64,000 nt of DNA from Sulfitobacter mediterraneus. GTDB lineage: Bacteria; Pseudomonadota; Alphaproteobacteria; Rhodobacterales; Rhodobacteraceae. The stretch spans positions 248,001 to 312,000 of the forward strand of contig NZ_QBKU01000001.1 in NCBI RefSeq assembly GCF_003054325.1, read 5' to 3'. The notes under the pieces were generated by a model. That model was not told where the DNA came from. It ran no database searches and saw nothing but the letters and a program-made list of their open reading frames with translations. Numbering within the stretch: position 1 is the stretch's first letter; every line of letters begins with the position of its first letter. The translations under genes were made by a program, and so were the position numbers. Below are positions 35,428-47,400 of this stretch, one piece after another.

Positions 35428-36497
35428 GCGCCCACCTCCGTTGCGATCCAGCCGTCGCGATAAAGCCGGGTTTGATCGGCGCGAAAGGCCAGATGCACCG
35501 CCTCGCCCTGTGCGGGCACCGGACCGTCGATCACGGCCTTGATCGAGGTGTCGCCCACCTTCGCCTCCAGCACGGAATGCCGGCCAATGTCTGACACTTT
35601 GCGCACACGGCCCGGCAGGCCCGTCTTGGCAAGCGAGACAAACTCGGGCCGGATGCCGACCTGCGCCGCACCGCCACTGCCTGTGATTTTGCCTTCCAGC
35701 GTGATCGGATGACCCTCAACCGTGACGCCGCCCTGCCCTTCATCGGCGGGCAGCACGTTCATGCCAGGCGACCCGATAAAATGGCCAACAAAGGTATGCT
35801 GCGGGCGTTCAAACAGTTCAACGGGCGTGCCGATCTGAACGATCTCACCATCCTGCATCACCACGACCTGATCGGCAAAGGTCAGCGCCTCGGTCTGATC
35901 ATGGGTCACATAGATCATCGTCGCCCGCACCCGTTGATGCAGTTCCTTGAGCTTGGACCGCAGTTTCCATTTCAAATGCGGATCAATCACCGTCAGCGGC
36001 TCATCAAACATCACCACATTCACATCGTCGCGCACCAATCCGCGCCCCATGGAAATCTTTTGTTTGTTGTCCGGTGACAGATGCGAGGCGCGGGTATCGA
36101 GCATTTCTTCGACTTCGAGCATTGCCGCGATCTCGGCCACACGCTCAGCGATCTTGGCCTCTGCCACCCCGCGATTGCGCAGTGGAAACGCCAGATTTTC
36201 GCGCACCGTCATCGTGTCGTAGATCACCGGAAACTGGAACACCTGCGCGATGTTGCGCTGATCGGGCGGCAAGTTGGTGACATCTTTGCCATCAAACAAG
36301 ATGCGCCCTTCGGACGGCGCGAGCAGGCCAGAGATGATGTTCAACAAAGTAGATTTGCCGCAACCTGACGGCCCAAGCAACGCATAGGCACCGCCGTCTT
36401 GCCAATCAAGGTCGATCTCTTTGAGCGCAAAATCCTCCGGCCCTTTCGGATTGGGCATGTAGGAATGGCGCAGGTTGGAGAGAGTGATTTTGGCCAT
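35424..36497 (-). CDS. glpT: Glycerol ABC transporter ATPase GlpT
   Basis: 357 residues from the ATG at 36497; the frame extends to 36611 over glpS and is not used. Walker A GPSGCGKSTL (about 41-50), Walker B VVMFDEPL and the switch histidine VTHDQTEAL are intact. The signature motif, normally LSGGQ, is LSPDNKQ here, so it cannot complete the partner's ATP site in the usual way. The C-terminal TOBE-type domain covers about 240-357. It pairs with GlpS, whose defects are complementary. Confidence 0.9.
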   Translation of the reverse strand: MAKITLSNLRHSYMPNPKGPEDFALKEIDLDWQDGGAYALLGPSGCGKSTLLNIISGLLAPSEGRILFDGKDVTNLPPDQRNIAQVFQFPVIYDTMTVRENLAFPLRNRGVAEAKIAERVAEIAAMLEVEEMLDTRASHLSPDNKQKISMGRGLVRDDVNVVMFDEPLTVIDPHLKWKLRSKLKELHQRVRATMIYVTHDQTEALTFADQVVVMQDGEIVQIGTPVELFERPQHTFVGHFIGSPGMNVLPADEGQGGVTVEGHPITLEGKITGSGGAAQVGIRPEFVSLAKTGLPGRVRKVSDIGRHSVLEAKVGDTSIKAVIDGPVPAQGEAVHLAFRADQTRLYRDGWIATEVGA

Positions 36498-37558
36498 CAG
36501 GCAACGAGCCTCCCGTCCGGGGCAAAATAGAATGCCTGTGTCGTGTCCATGTAAAACCGGTGGCTTTCGCCCACGTTGTAGGGATGCACCCCATGCGCCA
36601 AAGACACCCATGCATCTTTGCCCACTTCGAAATGGGCACTGGATTCAGAGCCGGACAATTCGGTCACCAAAACCGTACCGTCCATTGCAACGGTGCTATC
36701 GGCGGCCACCGGTGTGACGTGATGCGGGCGCACGGCGACAATGTAGGGCCCATCAGGCAATTCTGCCGACGATCCCCCCATGGTCCAACTGATCCCGTTT
36801 TGCATCTTGGCGGTGGTGCCTGATTTGACGATCTGGGCCGAATTGATCGGCGGGTCGGAAAACACCCGCGCCGCGGTTAGGTTTTCCGGCCTGCGATAAA
36901 TCTCTGCCGTGGTGCCAAATTGGGTCACCACACCATCATTCAAGAGCGCGGTTTTGCCACCCAGCAACAGCGCCTCTTCCGGCTCGGACGTGGCATAAAC
37001 CACCACTGCACCGCGACCTGCAAAAAGCTCGGGCAGCTGTTCGCGCAGTTCCTCGCGCAGCTTGTAATCCAGGTTGGCCAATGGCTCATCCAGAAACACC
37101 GCGCGGCTTTCCTTGGCAATCGCGCGGGCCAAGGCACAGCGTTGCTGTTGCCCGCCCGACAGCTCTTGCGGACGGCGGTTCAGCATGGGCCGCAATTGCA
37201 GGATGTCGGCGGCTTCTTCCACACGCCCAGTGATTTCGGATTTGGCCATGCCTGCAACCCGCAAGGGGGAGGCGATATTCTCAAAAACCGTCATATGCGG
37301 ATAGTTCACAAAGAACTGATGTACGAGGCTGATATTGCGCTTTTGCGTGGACAGCTTTGACACATCTTCGCCGTCCATGTGGATCTCGCCTGCGCCCAAT
37401 GGATCCAGCCCCGCCATCAGCTTGATCAAGGACGTCTTGCCCGATCCGGTCTGCCCCAGCAAAACATTAAAATGCCCCGCCTCCAGCGTCAGCGTGGTGG
37501 GTTTGATATGAGTGATGCCCCTGACCACTTTGGTCGCGGCGCGCAGTTGGATTGTCAT
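36497..37558 (-). CDS. glpS: Glycerol ABC transporter ATPase GlpS
   Basis: 353 residues. Walker A GQTGSGKTSL (about 35-44), canonical signature LSGGQQQR and Walker B AVFLDEPLANLD are present. The switch histidine is replaced: VVYATSEPEEAL where VTHDxxEAL is usual. With GlpT it should form one complete and one degenerate ATP site. Its TGA overlaps the glpT ATG by 1 nt. It follows glpV by 106 nt containing an attenuator-like hairpin. Confidence 0.9.
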   Translation of the reverse strand: MTIQLRAATKVVRGITHIKPTTLTLEAGHFNVLLGQTGSGKTSLIKLMAGLDPLGAGEIHMDGEDVSKLSTQKRNISLVHQFFVNYPHMTVFENIASPLRVAGMAKSEITGRVEEAADILQLRPMLNRRPQELSGGQQQRCALARAIAKESRAVFLDEPLANLDYKLREELREQLPELFAGRGAVVVYATSEPEEALLLGGKTALLNDGVVTQFGTTAEIYRRPENLTAARVFSDPPINSAQIVKSGTTAKMQNGISWTMGGSSAELPDGPYIVAVRPHHVTPVAADSTVAMDGTVLVTELSGSESSAHFEVGKDAWVSLAHGVHPYNVGESHRFYMDTTQAFYFAPDGRLVA

Positions 37559-37598
37559 GTCGTTCAGCCCGGAGTTGCGCCCGAAAGCGCGGCGTCAG

Positions 37599-37631
37599 AA
37601 AAGGCCGAAGCCCAGAGAGGGAACTTCGGCC
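37599..37631 (-). terminator. Attenuator-like hairpin between glpV and glpS
   Basis: On the minus strand GGCCGAAG, 13-nt loop, CTTCGGCC, then TTTT. A partial terminator here would give more binding protein than transporter, a common arrangement in ABC import operons. Confidence 0.65.
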
Positions 37632-37664
37632 AACGCTGGCCCTGTGAAGGGGCCAACACTTGGT

Positions 37665-39398
<1,734 letters not shown>

Positions 39399-39556
39399 CT
39401 TGTCTCCTCCCAAAGTGTTTTGTGAGCCGGAACATGCCGACCTGCCACTACGCTAATGCCAGAAATACAAATCTGTCAAACTAAATTGTTAGTAGATAAT
39501 TAATCATTATTTACAAAGTATTACTGATCGTGGCCGCTTTTAACCTTAGGTCACCC
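39399..39556 (-). promoter_or_regulatory. AT-rich control region of the glpV operon
   Basis: 158 nt between glpV and the LysR stop, much richer in AT than its surroundings. On the minus strand TTGACA occurs at 39474-39479 as a candidate -35, without a convincing -10. An inverted repeat ATAAT-N5-ATTAT lies at 39496-39510. Probable promoter and regulator-binding region; the regulator is unknown. Confidence 0.4.
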
Positions 39557-40474
39557 TTATGCGTTGCCCTGCTCTTCGCGGTCAGAAACACAATCGGCTA
39601 ACCAATCACACAATCTGTTCACATGCGCATTATTCTGGTTCTGCGGTGTCACCAAATAGTAGCTGTTGTTGGTGGTCATCCCGCCTTCGATCAGTGGCAC
39701 CAATGCGCCGCTTTGCAATTCCTGTTCGATCAAATAGTCAGGGATCAGCCCCACTCCCATAGACGCAGTCGCCGCCGCGATGATCATCAGGAACTGATCA
39801 AAATATTTGCCCGACATCGCCACTGGCCGATCAATCTCCAGATCTTCCAGATACTCCTGCCAAGCGAAGGGACGGGTCGCCAGATGCAACAGCGGAACTG
39901 CGCCAAGGTCTTGTGGTCCCTTGAACCCGTGCTTTTCAGTAAACGCGGGCGAGGCAACGGGGATCAAAGTCTCGCTGCACAGATAGCGTAGGTCCGCACC
40001 GGGCCAATCGGCCTTGCCAAAATGCACAGCCAGATCAAACCGTCCTTCTGACATGTCAAATGGCTCAAGCCGCGTGGACAGGCTGACCTCGATGTTCGGG
40101 TAACGTTCAAAGAATGCAGGCAATCGCGGGATCATAAAGCGGCTGGCAAAGGCCGGCAGTGTGGCAACACGAATGGCCGCGCCCATCTTGCCCGCCGACA
40201 CCGCCCGCATGATGGTACGGTGCATATTCTCCAGATCAACAGCCAATCCATCCGCCAGGTTTTGCCCCGCCGCGGTCAAAACCACCCCGCGACCGACACG
40301 GCGGAACAACGCGGTGCCAACTGTGTTCTCCAACTCTTTCACCTGACGGCTGATCGCGCTTTGCGTCAGATGCAGCTCCGCCGCCGCGAGCGTAAAGCTT
40401 TGATGCCGCGCGGCAGATTCAAAACTGCGCAAAACAGCATGGGACGGCAGGTATCGCCTTTGGTATTCTGACAT
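39557..40474 (-). CDS. LysR family transcriptional regulator (GcvA-like)
   Basis: 305 residues, usual length. Helix-turn-helix at about 18-50 (SFTLAAAELHLTQSAISRQV), followed by the effector-binding domain with YPNIEVSLSTRLEPFDMSEG and FDLAVHFGKADWPG as in the GcvA/AmpR branch. Transcribed divergently from a saccharopine-dehydrogenase-family gene, with a T-N11-A palindrome between them. The usual inference is that it controls that gene and itself. The effector is unknown. Confidence 0.92.
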   Translation of the reverse strand: MSEYQRRYLPSHAVLRSFESAARHQSFTLAAAELHLTQSAISRQVKELENTVGTALFRRVGRGVVLTAAGQNLADGLAVDLENMHRTIMRAVSAGKMGAAIRVATLPAFASRFMIPRLPAFFERYPNIEVSLSTRLEPFDMSEGRFDLAVHFGKADWPGADLRYLCSETLIPVASPAFTEKHGFKGPQDLGAVPLLHLATRPFAWQEYLEDLEIDRPVAMSGKYFDQFLMIIAAATASMGVGLIPDYLIEQELQSGALVPLIEGGMTTNNSYYLVTPQNQNNAHVNRLCDWLADCVSDREEQGNA

Positions 40475-40538
40475 TGCGGGTATTCCTGCCTCAAGATGCG
40501 GTCATATTCACCCATACCGGGATCCAGCGGGGTGAGAT

Positions 40539-40553
40539 ATGAATATTATTCAT
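40539..40553. promoter_or_regulatory. LysR-type operator
   Basis: ATGAAT-ATT-ATTCAT: a perfect 6-bp dyad containing T-N11-A, the classical LysR recognition form. It lies 65 nt upstream of the regulator gene and 133 nt upstream of the divergent target. Confidence 0.65.
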
Positions 40554-40685
40554 GAGTGGATGAGTATCAAGCGATTGTAACTGCCCACCGGGGCGCATTA
40601 GGTGGCTGCAATCTGAAATGGCGGGACGCACCTGTACGACGTGCCAAACCTGCCCTTTCGCAACGGCTATGATTGAGGGTTGGTT

Positions 40686-41744
40686 ATGAAAAAGATTGCG
40701 GTTCTTGGGCTTGGGAAAGTTGGCACATTGGCAGCGGAGTTGCTGCACAATTCGGGGTTTGAAGTCACCGGAGTGGACATGGCGCAGCCCGCCACGTCGC
40801 TGCCCTTCACCGTAAAATCCATGGATCTGAGCCAGACCGGCGATGTGGCCGCAGAATTTGCACAACAAGATGCCGTGCTGTCCTGTCTGCCGTTTCACCT
40901 GAACATCCAACTGGCGCAGATCGCGCATGATGCAGGTATCCACTACTTTGACCTGACCGAAGATGTGCCGACAACCAAGACCATCATCGAACTCAGCAAA
41001 ACCTCAAAGGGGTTGATGGCCCCGCAATGTGGTCTGGCCCCCGGATTTATCGGAATCGTTGGTGCAGATCTGATCGCATCGTTGGATGAGTGCCGCAGCT
41101 GTAAGATGCGGGTTGGCGCGCTGCCGCAAAACCCCACTGGGTTGATGGGGTATGCCTTCAACTGGTCGCCGGAGGGTGTGGTCAACGAATACCTGAATGA
41201 TTGCGAAGTGATCGAAGACGGTGAGATCAAATGGGTCTCGGCGATGGAATGGCTCGAAGATATCTACATCGACGGGGTCAAGCTCGAGGCCTTTACCACC
41301 TCGGGCGGTCTGGGCACGATGTGTGACACCTATTTGGGCAAAGTCGCCAACATCGACTACAAAACCATGCGCTATCCCGGTCATGCCGCACAGATGAACT
41401 TTTTCTTCCACGAACTGCTGATGCGCGAGCGCCGCAAAGAGGCCGGCGAGATCCTTGTGTACGCCAAGCCACCTGTCGATGATGACGTGGTCTATGTGCA
41501 TGTCGCGGCAGAGGGCAGCAAAGATGGCCGCATGGCCCGCAAGGAATTTGTGCGCGGCTATCGCCCGATTGATGTGGCGGGCAAATCCCGCACCGCCATC
41601 GCATGGACAACGGCAGGATCGGTTGTTGCGATCATCGAAATGGTCCGTGACGGAAAATTGCCAGCCAGCGGGTTCCTCAAGCAAGAGGACATCTCACTGT
41701 CCGATTTCCTTGCCACACCCACGGGCGGCCTTTACGCCCAATAA
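40686..41744 (+). CDS. Saccharopine dehydrogenase / lysine dehydrogenase family protein
   Basis: 352 residues from the ATG at 40686, with GAGGG 7 nt upstream; an in-frame TTG at 40680 is less likely. N-terminal Rossmann motif IAVLGLGKVGTLAAELL binds NAD(P). The C-terminal catalytic domain has YAFNWSPEGVVNEYLNDCEV and MRYPGHAAQMNFFFHELLM. The family includes saccharopine dehydrogenases and lysine dehydrogenases, which work on lysine or related amino acids; specificity cannot be read by eye. Divergent from its likely LysR regulator and followed by a hairpin at 41751-41790. Confidence 0.85.
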   Translation: MKKIAVLGLGKVGTLAAELLHNSGFEVTGVDMAQPATSLPFTVKSMDLSQTGDVAAEFAQQDAVLSCLPFHLNIQLAQIAHDAGIHYFDLTEDVPTTKTIIELSKTSKGLMAPQCGLAPGFIGIVGADLIASLDECRSCKMRVGALPQNPTGLMGYAFNWSPEGVVNEYLNDCEVIEDGEIKWVSAMEWLEDIYIDGVKLEAFTTSGGLGTMCDTYLGKVANIDYKTMRYPGHAAQMNFFFHELLMRERRKEAGEILVYAKPPVDDDVVYVHVAAEGSKDGRMARKEFVRGYRPIDVAGKSRTAIAWTTAGSVVAIIEMVRDGKLPASGFLKQEDISLSDFLATPTGGLYAQ

Positions 41745-42044
41745 GATGGCAAGTGCCGCGCTTCCGGACACATCCAGAACCGCGGCACTTCCAAAGAGAA
41801 TCATGGCCCGTAGCGCTGCAAAGCCGGTGGTTACAAAATCGCTCGCCTCGCAGCGCCCATCTGCAAATAGATGCCAAATGCGCGACAATGCCCCAGAAAA
41901 CAGGCGGATTGATGCGCCTTGCCGGGCCAATAGCGCACCAAAACAGTTCATTTGTTAACGAATAAACTTGCCTGAACAGAGGTTTCTCCGGAGAATTGTG
42001 CCAATTTTAAGGCACTTCACTTTGATCCCTCGGGGGCGGCAATA
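41745..42044. other. 300-nt intergenic region: hairpin, palindrome and second hairpin
   Basis: No supported gene. At 41751-41790 a 10-bp stem (AAGTGCCGCG / CGCGGCACTT, 20-nt loop) follows the dehydrogenase stop and may end its transcript. Near the other end a perfect palindrome TTCTCCGGAGAA lies at 41984-41995, followed by GTGCC-N8-GGCAC at 41998-42015. These sit 30-60 nt before the start of the next gene and may be operators. Confidence 0.5.
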
Positions 42045-44381
42045 TTGTTTTGTACTGTCCGACATATTTTGCGCGGCCTTGTTTTTGCCAGTGCATTTGC
42101 ATCCGGACTGGCGATTCAGCCAGCCCTGAGCCAAACGCGCAGCGCAACGCTTGAGTTCGAAAACATCACATTCACCTCTGCCGACACGATCCGTGATTTT
42201 GTCGGGCGGCATCTGGGTGATCCTGATCTTTGGCCCTACGTTCTTGAGCTGAACGAGATCGCAACACCCACCGATCTGCGGCCCAACGACACGCTCAAGA
42301 TGCCGGTCAAACAGGTCCGTGCGGCAGACGAAGCGCTGCAAGAGGCGCTTAACACCATCCAGACTGCAACGGCTGAAGGTGCGCAGGTTTTTGCGCCGGT
42401 CCAGATCGGCAATGCCGTTGCCAGCCGCGAAACCGCGCTGGAGCGGCGCGAGAACTATAAATGGGGCGAGGTGATCGACCTGTCGGACATCGCCACCTTA
42501 TTGGCCCAAGAGGCGCTGGAAATTGCAATTGCCCAGCGCGACCGATCCGCCGAGGCGGTTGTGTCCGATGTACAAGGTGACGTGCAGGGCCGCGCCCCGG
42601 CAGAACCGCGCTGGTCCGGTCGCAGCCTCAATGACATTCTGATCGAATTTGAGCGCGTCCGCACCTTGTCGGCCAGCACGACACAGATCACCTTTCGCGA
42701 TCTGTCGCGCTTGCGTTTGAACGCCAATTCAAACGCCACGATCCAGCGTATGCGTTCTGACCCATTGACTGGGGATGAGGTGACCAAGGTCTCGCTTGTT
42801 GACGGAGACTTCTACGCGGTGCTCCACCAGCTTTCGGACAAGACCGCCTTTGAAATCGATGTGCCGGGCATTGAGACAACAACAGACAGTTCTGATTTCT
42901 GGGTCAGGAACGACCGCAGCGGCGCCAAGTTTGTGAACTATGACGAGGCCAGTCTTGAGGTCAAACAGGGCGACACCGCCGTTGTGATTGGCGAAAACGA
43001 AGGTGTCGTTCTGAACCGAAACGGCGCACAGACCGCCGATGTGTTGGACAGCCCTGTTCTACGCAAGCCAGACGACAATGAGATCTTGTATTCCAGTGCG
43101 GTTGATCTGGGCTGGGGCGGTTTTGATGGCGCTGCTGGTTATTGGATCGAGGTTGCCCGTGACGCTGGGTTTAACGAAATGCAGGTTAGCGAATGGGGCA
43201 TCGCCGAAACCGCCTTTACCACGCCCGATCTGCCCCCTGCCCGCTATTTCTGGCGGGTCGCCGCGCTTGATCAATTGGGCCTTCCCGGACAATGGAGCAA
43301 ACCCGCAGGCTTTACCGTGCGCCGTGACAACACACCGCCGTTCCTAACCTTACTTGCCCCCGGTGATGGGGCACTGTTCGAAGAACCAACGATCATTGTG
43401 TTTGGTGCATCCGAGCCTGAGGCGACAGTCCTGTTGAACGGTGCGCCGATGACGTTGAACAAGGACGGCAGCTTTGAAACCGAAGTGACCCTGAACGTAG
43501 GTGAGAACCTGCTGCGCCTTGATGCGACAGATCTGGCCGGAAACCAAAGCAACCTTGGCCAAACCGTCATTTATCGCCCTGCTGTTGCGGTCGAGATCGC
43601 CTTTGACCCGGCGATGCCCCGCGCAGGTGATGCCTTCGCCACCCGGTCCGGTGAATTGGTGGTCCGCGCTGCGACCACCGCGCAACCAGACGCGCCAGTG
43701 GTTGTCATAGACGCCTCCGGCGCAGTGGTGGTTCAGGCCGTTACGGGGCCGCAGGGCGCACTCTCGTTTAGCGTCCCAGCCACCTCCGAGATCCAAGGCT
43801 ACCAGGTTGAGATTTTTGCCCCCAACGGCAATTCCGAAGGCCGCGCTGATTTCTTTGCCCTGCGCGATGAAATGCCGCCCGAAGTCAAACTTGATCTGCC
43901 ATTGCCCAAGGCGACGGATAATCCTGACCTTGAGATCACGGGCACGGCAGGGGATGCGGTCAACCTGACCCTTGATGGGCAGCCGCTCGCGGTTACTGAC
44001 GGGGCGTTTACCATCGCAACCGAACTGCAACCCGGTATCAATGATTTTGACCTGCTGGCAACCGATGCGGTTGGCAATGTCACCGCTGTGCGCTTGCAAA
44101 CGGTCTATGACATTGACCCGCCCGTGATCACCCGCGCCGAAGTGACCCGCCCCGAGGGCAACACCGGGCCAATCACCATCGAAGTGGCTGCGACCGACCC
44201 AAGCGGGCTGCGCAAATCTGCGACCTATCTGCTTGAGATCGGCGGCGCAGAGCGGGACGGCTTTTTGCGCTGCGACAGTGGCGCAGGCATCTGCCGCGCC
44301 AGCTTGCCACCTGAAGCTGGCCGGATCCAACTGATCGAAGTGGCCGTCGAAGACTACGCCGGGAACACGGCATTCAAATGA
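42045..44381 (+). CDS. Exported LysM / FecR / Ig-like multidomain protein
   Basis: 778 residues from TTG at 42045, the only reasonable start ahead of the signal peptide (about 1-29, ending QPALSQ); GGGGGCGG lies 5-12 nt upstream. A LysM-like motif at about 57-86 (LWPYVLELNEIATPTDLRPN) may bind peptidoglycan. A FecR-like region at about 212-325 (LSRLRLNANSNATIQRMR...VLNRNG) is followed by a fibronectin-like unit (about 340-425) and several bacterial Ig-like modules (for example PPFLTLLAPGDGALFEEPTI, PEVKLDLPLPKATDNPDLEI). No sortase or anchor sequence. It is 37 nt upstream of the PKD protein gene, so the two are likely co-transcribed and exported. Domain calls are by eye. Confidence 0.7.
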   Translation: MFCTVRHILRGLVFASAFASGLAIQPALSQTRSATLEFENITFTSADTIRDFVGRHLGDPDLWPYVLELNEIATPTDLRPNDTLKMPVKQVRAADEALQEALNTIQTATAEGAQVFAPVQIGNAVASRETALERRENYKWGEVIDLSDIATLLAQEALEIAIAQRDRSAEAVVSDVQGDVQGRAPAEPRWSGRSLNDILIEFERVRTLSASTTQITFRDLSRLRLNANSNATIQRMRSDPLTGDEVTKVSLVDGDFYAVLHQLSDKTAFEIDVPGIETTTDSSDFWVRNDRSGAKFVNYDEASLEVKQGDTAVVIGENEGVVLNRNGAQTADVLDSPVLRKPDDNEILYSSAVDLGWGGFDGAAGYWIEVARDAGFNEMQVSEWGIAETAFTTPDLPPARYFWRVAALDQLGLPGQWSKPAGFTVRRDNTPPFLTLLAPGDGALFEEPTIIVFGASEPEATVLLNGAPMTLNKDGSFETEVTLNVGENLLRLDATDLAGNQSNLGQTVIYRPAVAVEIAFDPAMPRAGDAFATRSGELVVRAATTAQPDAPVVVIDASGAVVVQAVTGPQGALSFSVPATSEIQGYQVEIFAPNGNSEGRADFFALRDEMPPEVKLDLPLPKATDNPDLEITGTAGDAVNLTLDGQPLAVTDGAFTIATELQPGINDFDLLATDAVGNVTAVRLQTVYDIDPPVITRAEVTRPEGNTGPITIEVAATDPSGLRKSATYLLEIGGAERDGFLRCDSGAGICRASLPPEAGRIQLIEVAVEDYAGNTAFK

Positions 44382-44418
44382 CCTCTCGGGCGCTGCGCCT
44401 GAGGGATGGAGGAAGACG

Positions 44419-47400
44419 ATGAACTGGATGAAACGCATCACATTGGCTGCCAGCGCCCTCACGGCGTTTGCCCTGCCGCTGAGCGCCCAAACCACCGCTG
44501 ATACCGCCAGCCTGCTGGTGGTCTACGGGGTCTCTGCGCCCAGTTCCGAAGGCGACGTGGATCACCGCGAACAGATCCTGTTCTCCATCCCTGAAAACAC
44601 GCCCGGCCGCGTCTATGTGCGCCTTTTTGACCCCGAAACCAGCGGCAATGATGATTTCACCTATGGCGGGCCACGCGATTCTTTGACGACCTATCGCATC
44701 ATGGGCGGCGAGGGTGCCTTCACCGGCGCGACGCGCCCCGCAATGGTGCAGGAACGCGAACGCCCCGCCCGGATTTCGACACTGGCCACAGACCCCGGAA
44801 AGGAATTGGCGCAGTCAGAGTATGGCTATGACAAAGGCACCGATGGCCGCTGGGTGACATTGGGTACCGTGCGTGCCCGTCAGGGTGAGATCATGGATGG
44901 TCGCGCCTATTTCCGCATTGATGTGGATGGTACCGCAGGCAACGATGGCAACGGGTTCTCTGTTGCCATCAGCACCGTGCGTGACCGCAACCGTGCGCCC
45001 AAAGACCTGTCGATGTTTGCCTATCAACCCACCATCCGGTGGAGCGCAGGCACATCCGCCACCCGTGTGACCGTAGACCCCGCTGCACTGGGACCGTTCA
45101 AAGTACAAAACTTTGATGGTGCCAAGGGTGATTTGACCTTTGTGACCGACTACACCGATATCCCGTTGCAGATCTCAGGCCAAAACTATTGGTCCATCGA
45201 CAGCGCCACACCGGAAACCGGCGCATTGGCGCTGAGCCTTAAGGGCGGGTTTGAAACCCCCAATGATGTGACCGTATCGGTGTTTGACAAGGACGGTGCC
45301 GCCGTTGCGTTGCAAATGCCGCCGGTAAAAGCGCTGGATCCGGCCCGTCCAACCGCCATAGGAACCGCCAGCCCGCTCGCCGATTGCCGCGCCGTGGCCT
45401 TTGACGCCAGCCCCTCGCAAGGGCGGGTGCCGCTGAGCTACATTTGGGACTTTGGCGATGGCAAAACCGCCGATCAATCCGTGATCGCGCACCGCTATGA
45501 TGCGCCGGGCCGCTACACCGCGACACTCAAGGTGATGGAACAAGGCACCCGTGCGGGCCGTGGGTCCAGCGTTGCCGTACCCGTGCATGTCCGGTCTGGC
45601 CCAACGGCCAAACCCGGCGATCCGATCACAGTCGCCCCCGGTCAGGTTGTTCCGTTTGACGGTTCAACCTCTGAGCCATCGGACAGCCCGATCAGCCGCT
45701 ACATCTGGAGCTTTGGCGATGGCACCGGCGCGACCGGCAGCTATGCCGAGAAAACCTATGACAAACCCGGCACCTACCGCAGCAACCTGCGCGTCGAAGA
45801 CAACAGCGATCATCCCTGTAACTTTGGCGTAGAAACCCGTCTGATCACCGTCAACTTTGCCCCTGTGGCCGAGGCTGGCACCGATCAGACCGCCGAGACC
45901 GGCCAAACCCTGCTGTTCGATGCCAGCGCCAGCTATGATGTGGACGGGGCGCTTAAGACCTATGTTTGGGACATGGGCGACGGCACCATCATAGAAGGCG
46001 CCCGCATCAGCCACACCTACACCAAGCCGGACACATACTATGCCACCCTGACCGTCAAAGACGACAGCGGCGTCGAGAACAACTATGACTGGGATCAACT
46101 GATCGTGGTCGTGAATGCGCCGCCTGAGCCGATGTTCACCATCCCTGATCGCCCTGTCTCTGTCTCAGAAGCGGCCCAGCTTTCTGCGGAGGCCAGCGTT
46201 GATCCCGATGGGTCGATCCTGTCCTACATGTGGGCCTTTGGCGATGGCGCGCTGGGGGATGGCGAAAATGTCGAATACGCTTGGACCGCGCCGGGGATCT
46301 ATACCGTGACCCTGACCGTGACGGATGACAGCGGCACAGCCTCGGCCATTCAAAAGATCGAAAAACAGATCGTGATTGATGCCGCCCCGACGGCAAACGC
46401 AGGTCCGGCGCAATTTGTCACCGCCAGCGAAGTGCAGTTTGATGGCACCGGATCATCCGATCCCGAAGGTGGCATTACATCCTACGAATGGGACTTTGGC
46501 GATGGCCAAACCGGCAACGGGCCGACCCCGGTGCACGCCTATGCACGGCCCGGCATCTATGAAGTTGCCTTGGTCGTCCGCGACGAAAGCACCGCACCAC
46601 TGAACGTGGACCGCGCCACAACCACGATTACAATCAATGCCACCCCAATCGCCGATGCAGGTCCGCCACTAACCGTGGCCCCGAATGAGGAGTTCATCCT
46701 TTCTGGCCGCGCCTCCCTGGACCCTGATGGCCGGGTCAGCACCCATGAATGGTCACTGCCAGACGGCACATCCCAATCTGCCGAGCGCATCGCTGTGGCC
46801 TTGGCCAGCCCCGGCCTCTACCGGTTTGGCCTGACTGTCAAAGACGGCTTTTCCGGTGGCCCGGCGGCAGACACCGCAGAGACATTGATCACCGTCAACG
46901 CTGCCCCCGTGGCCGAAGCGGGTGCCGATATGCTGGTCGCGCCCGGTGATCCGGTGCGATTTGACGGTGGTCTGTCCTACGACACGGACGGTGAGATCAT
47001 CAGCTACATGTGGGAATTCGACGATGGCGTTGATCCTGTCGCCGTTTCCGCGTTTGAACGCACATATACCACCCCCGGCGTCTGGTCCGCGCAATTGGTC
47101 GTGACCGATGACAGCGGCGTGACCAACGCCACAGATACCGATGATCTGACCATTCGGGTCAATCACGCCCCGGTGGCCGAAGCCGGACCGCGCCTCGATA
47201 CTGAGGTGTTGCAGGTCTCCTTTGACGGCTCTGCCTCTTCGGATGCGGATGGCGATGCATTGATCTATCTGTGGGACTTCGGTGACGGCTCTGCCCCGAT
47301 GGAAGGGGCGCAAGTCACGCATGTTTACGAAAAATCCGGCATCTATCCCGTAACCCTGCGCGTCAATGACGGCACCGGCCTGAAAAACGCCAAGGCCATC

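Noticed and set aside
36498..36611. N-terminal extension of GlpT
   Set aside because: Entirely inside glpS; the ATG at 36497 gives a normal N-terminus and a 1-nt stop/start overlap.
43350..44495. 381-codon antisense frame over the LysM/Ig gene
   Set aside because: Overlaps a well-supported gene along its whole length and shows no domain or start signal.
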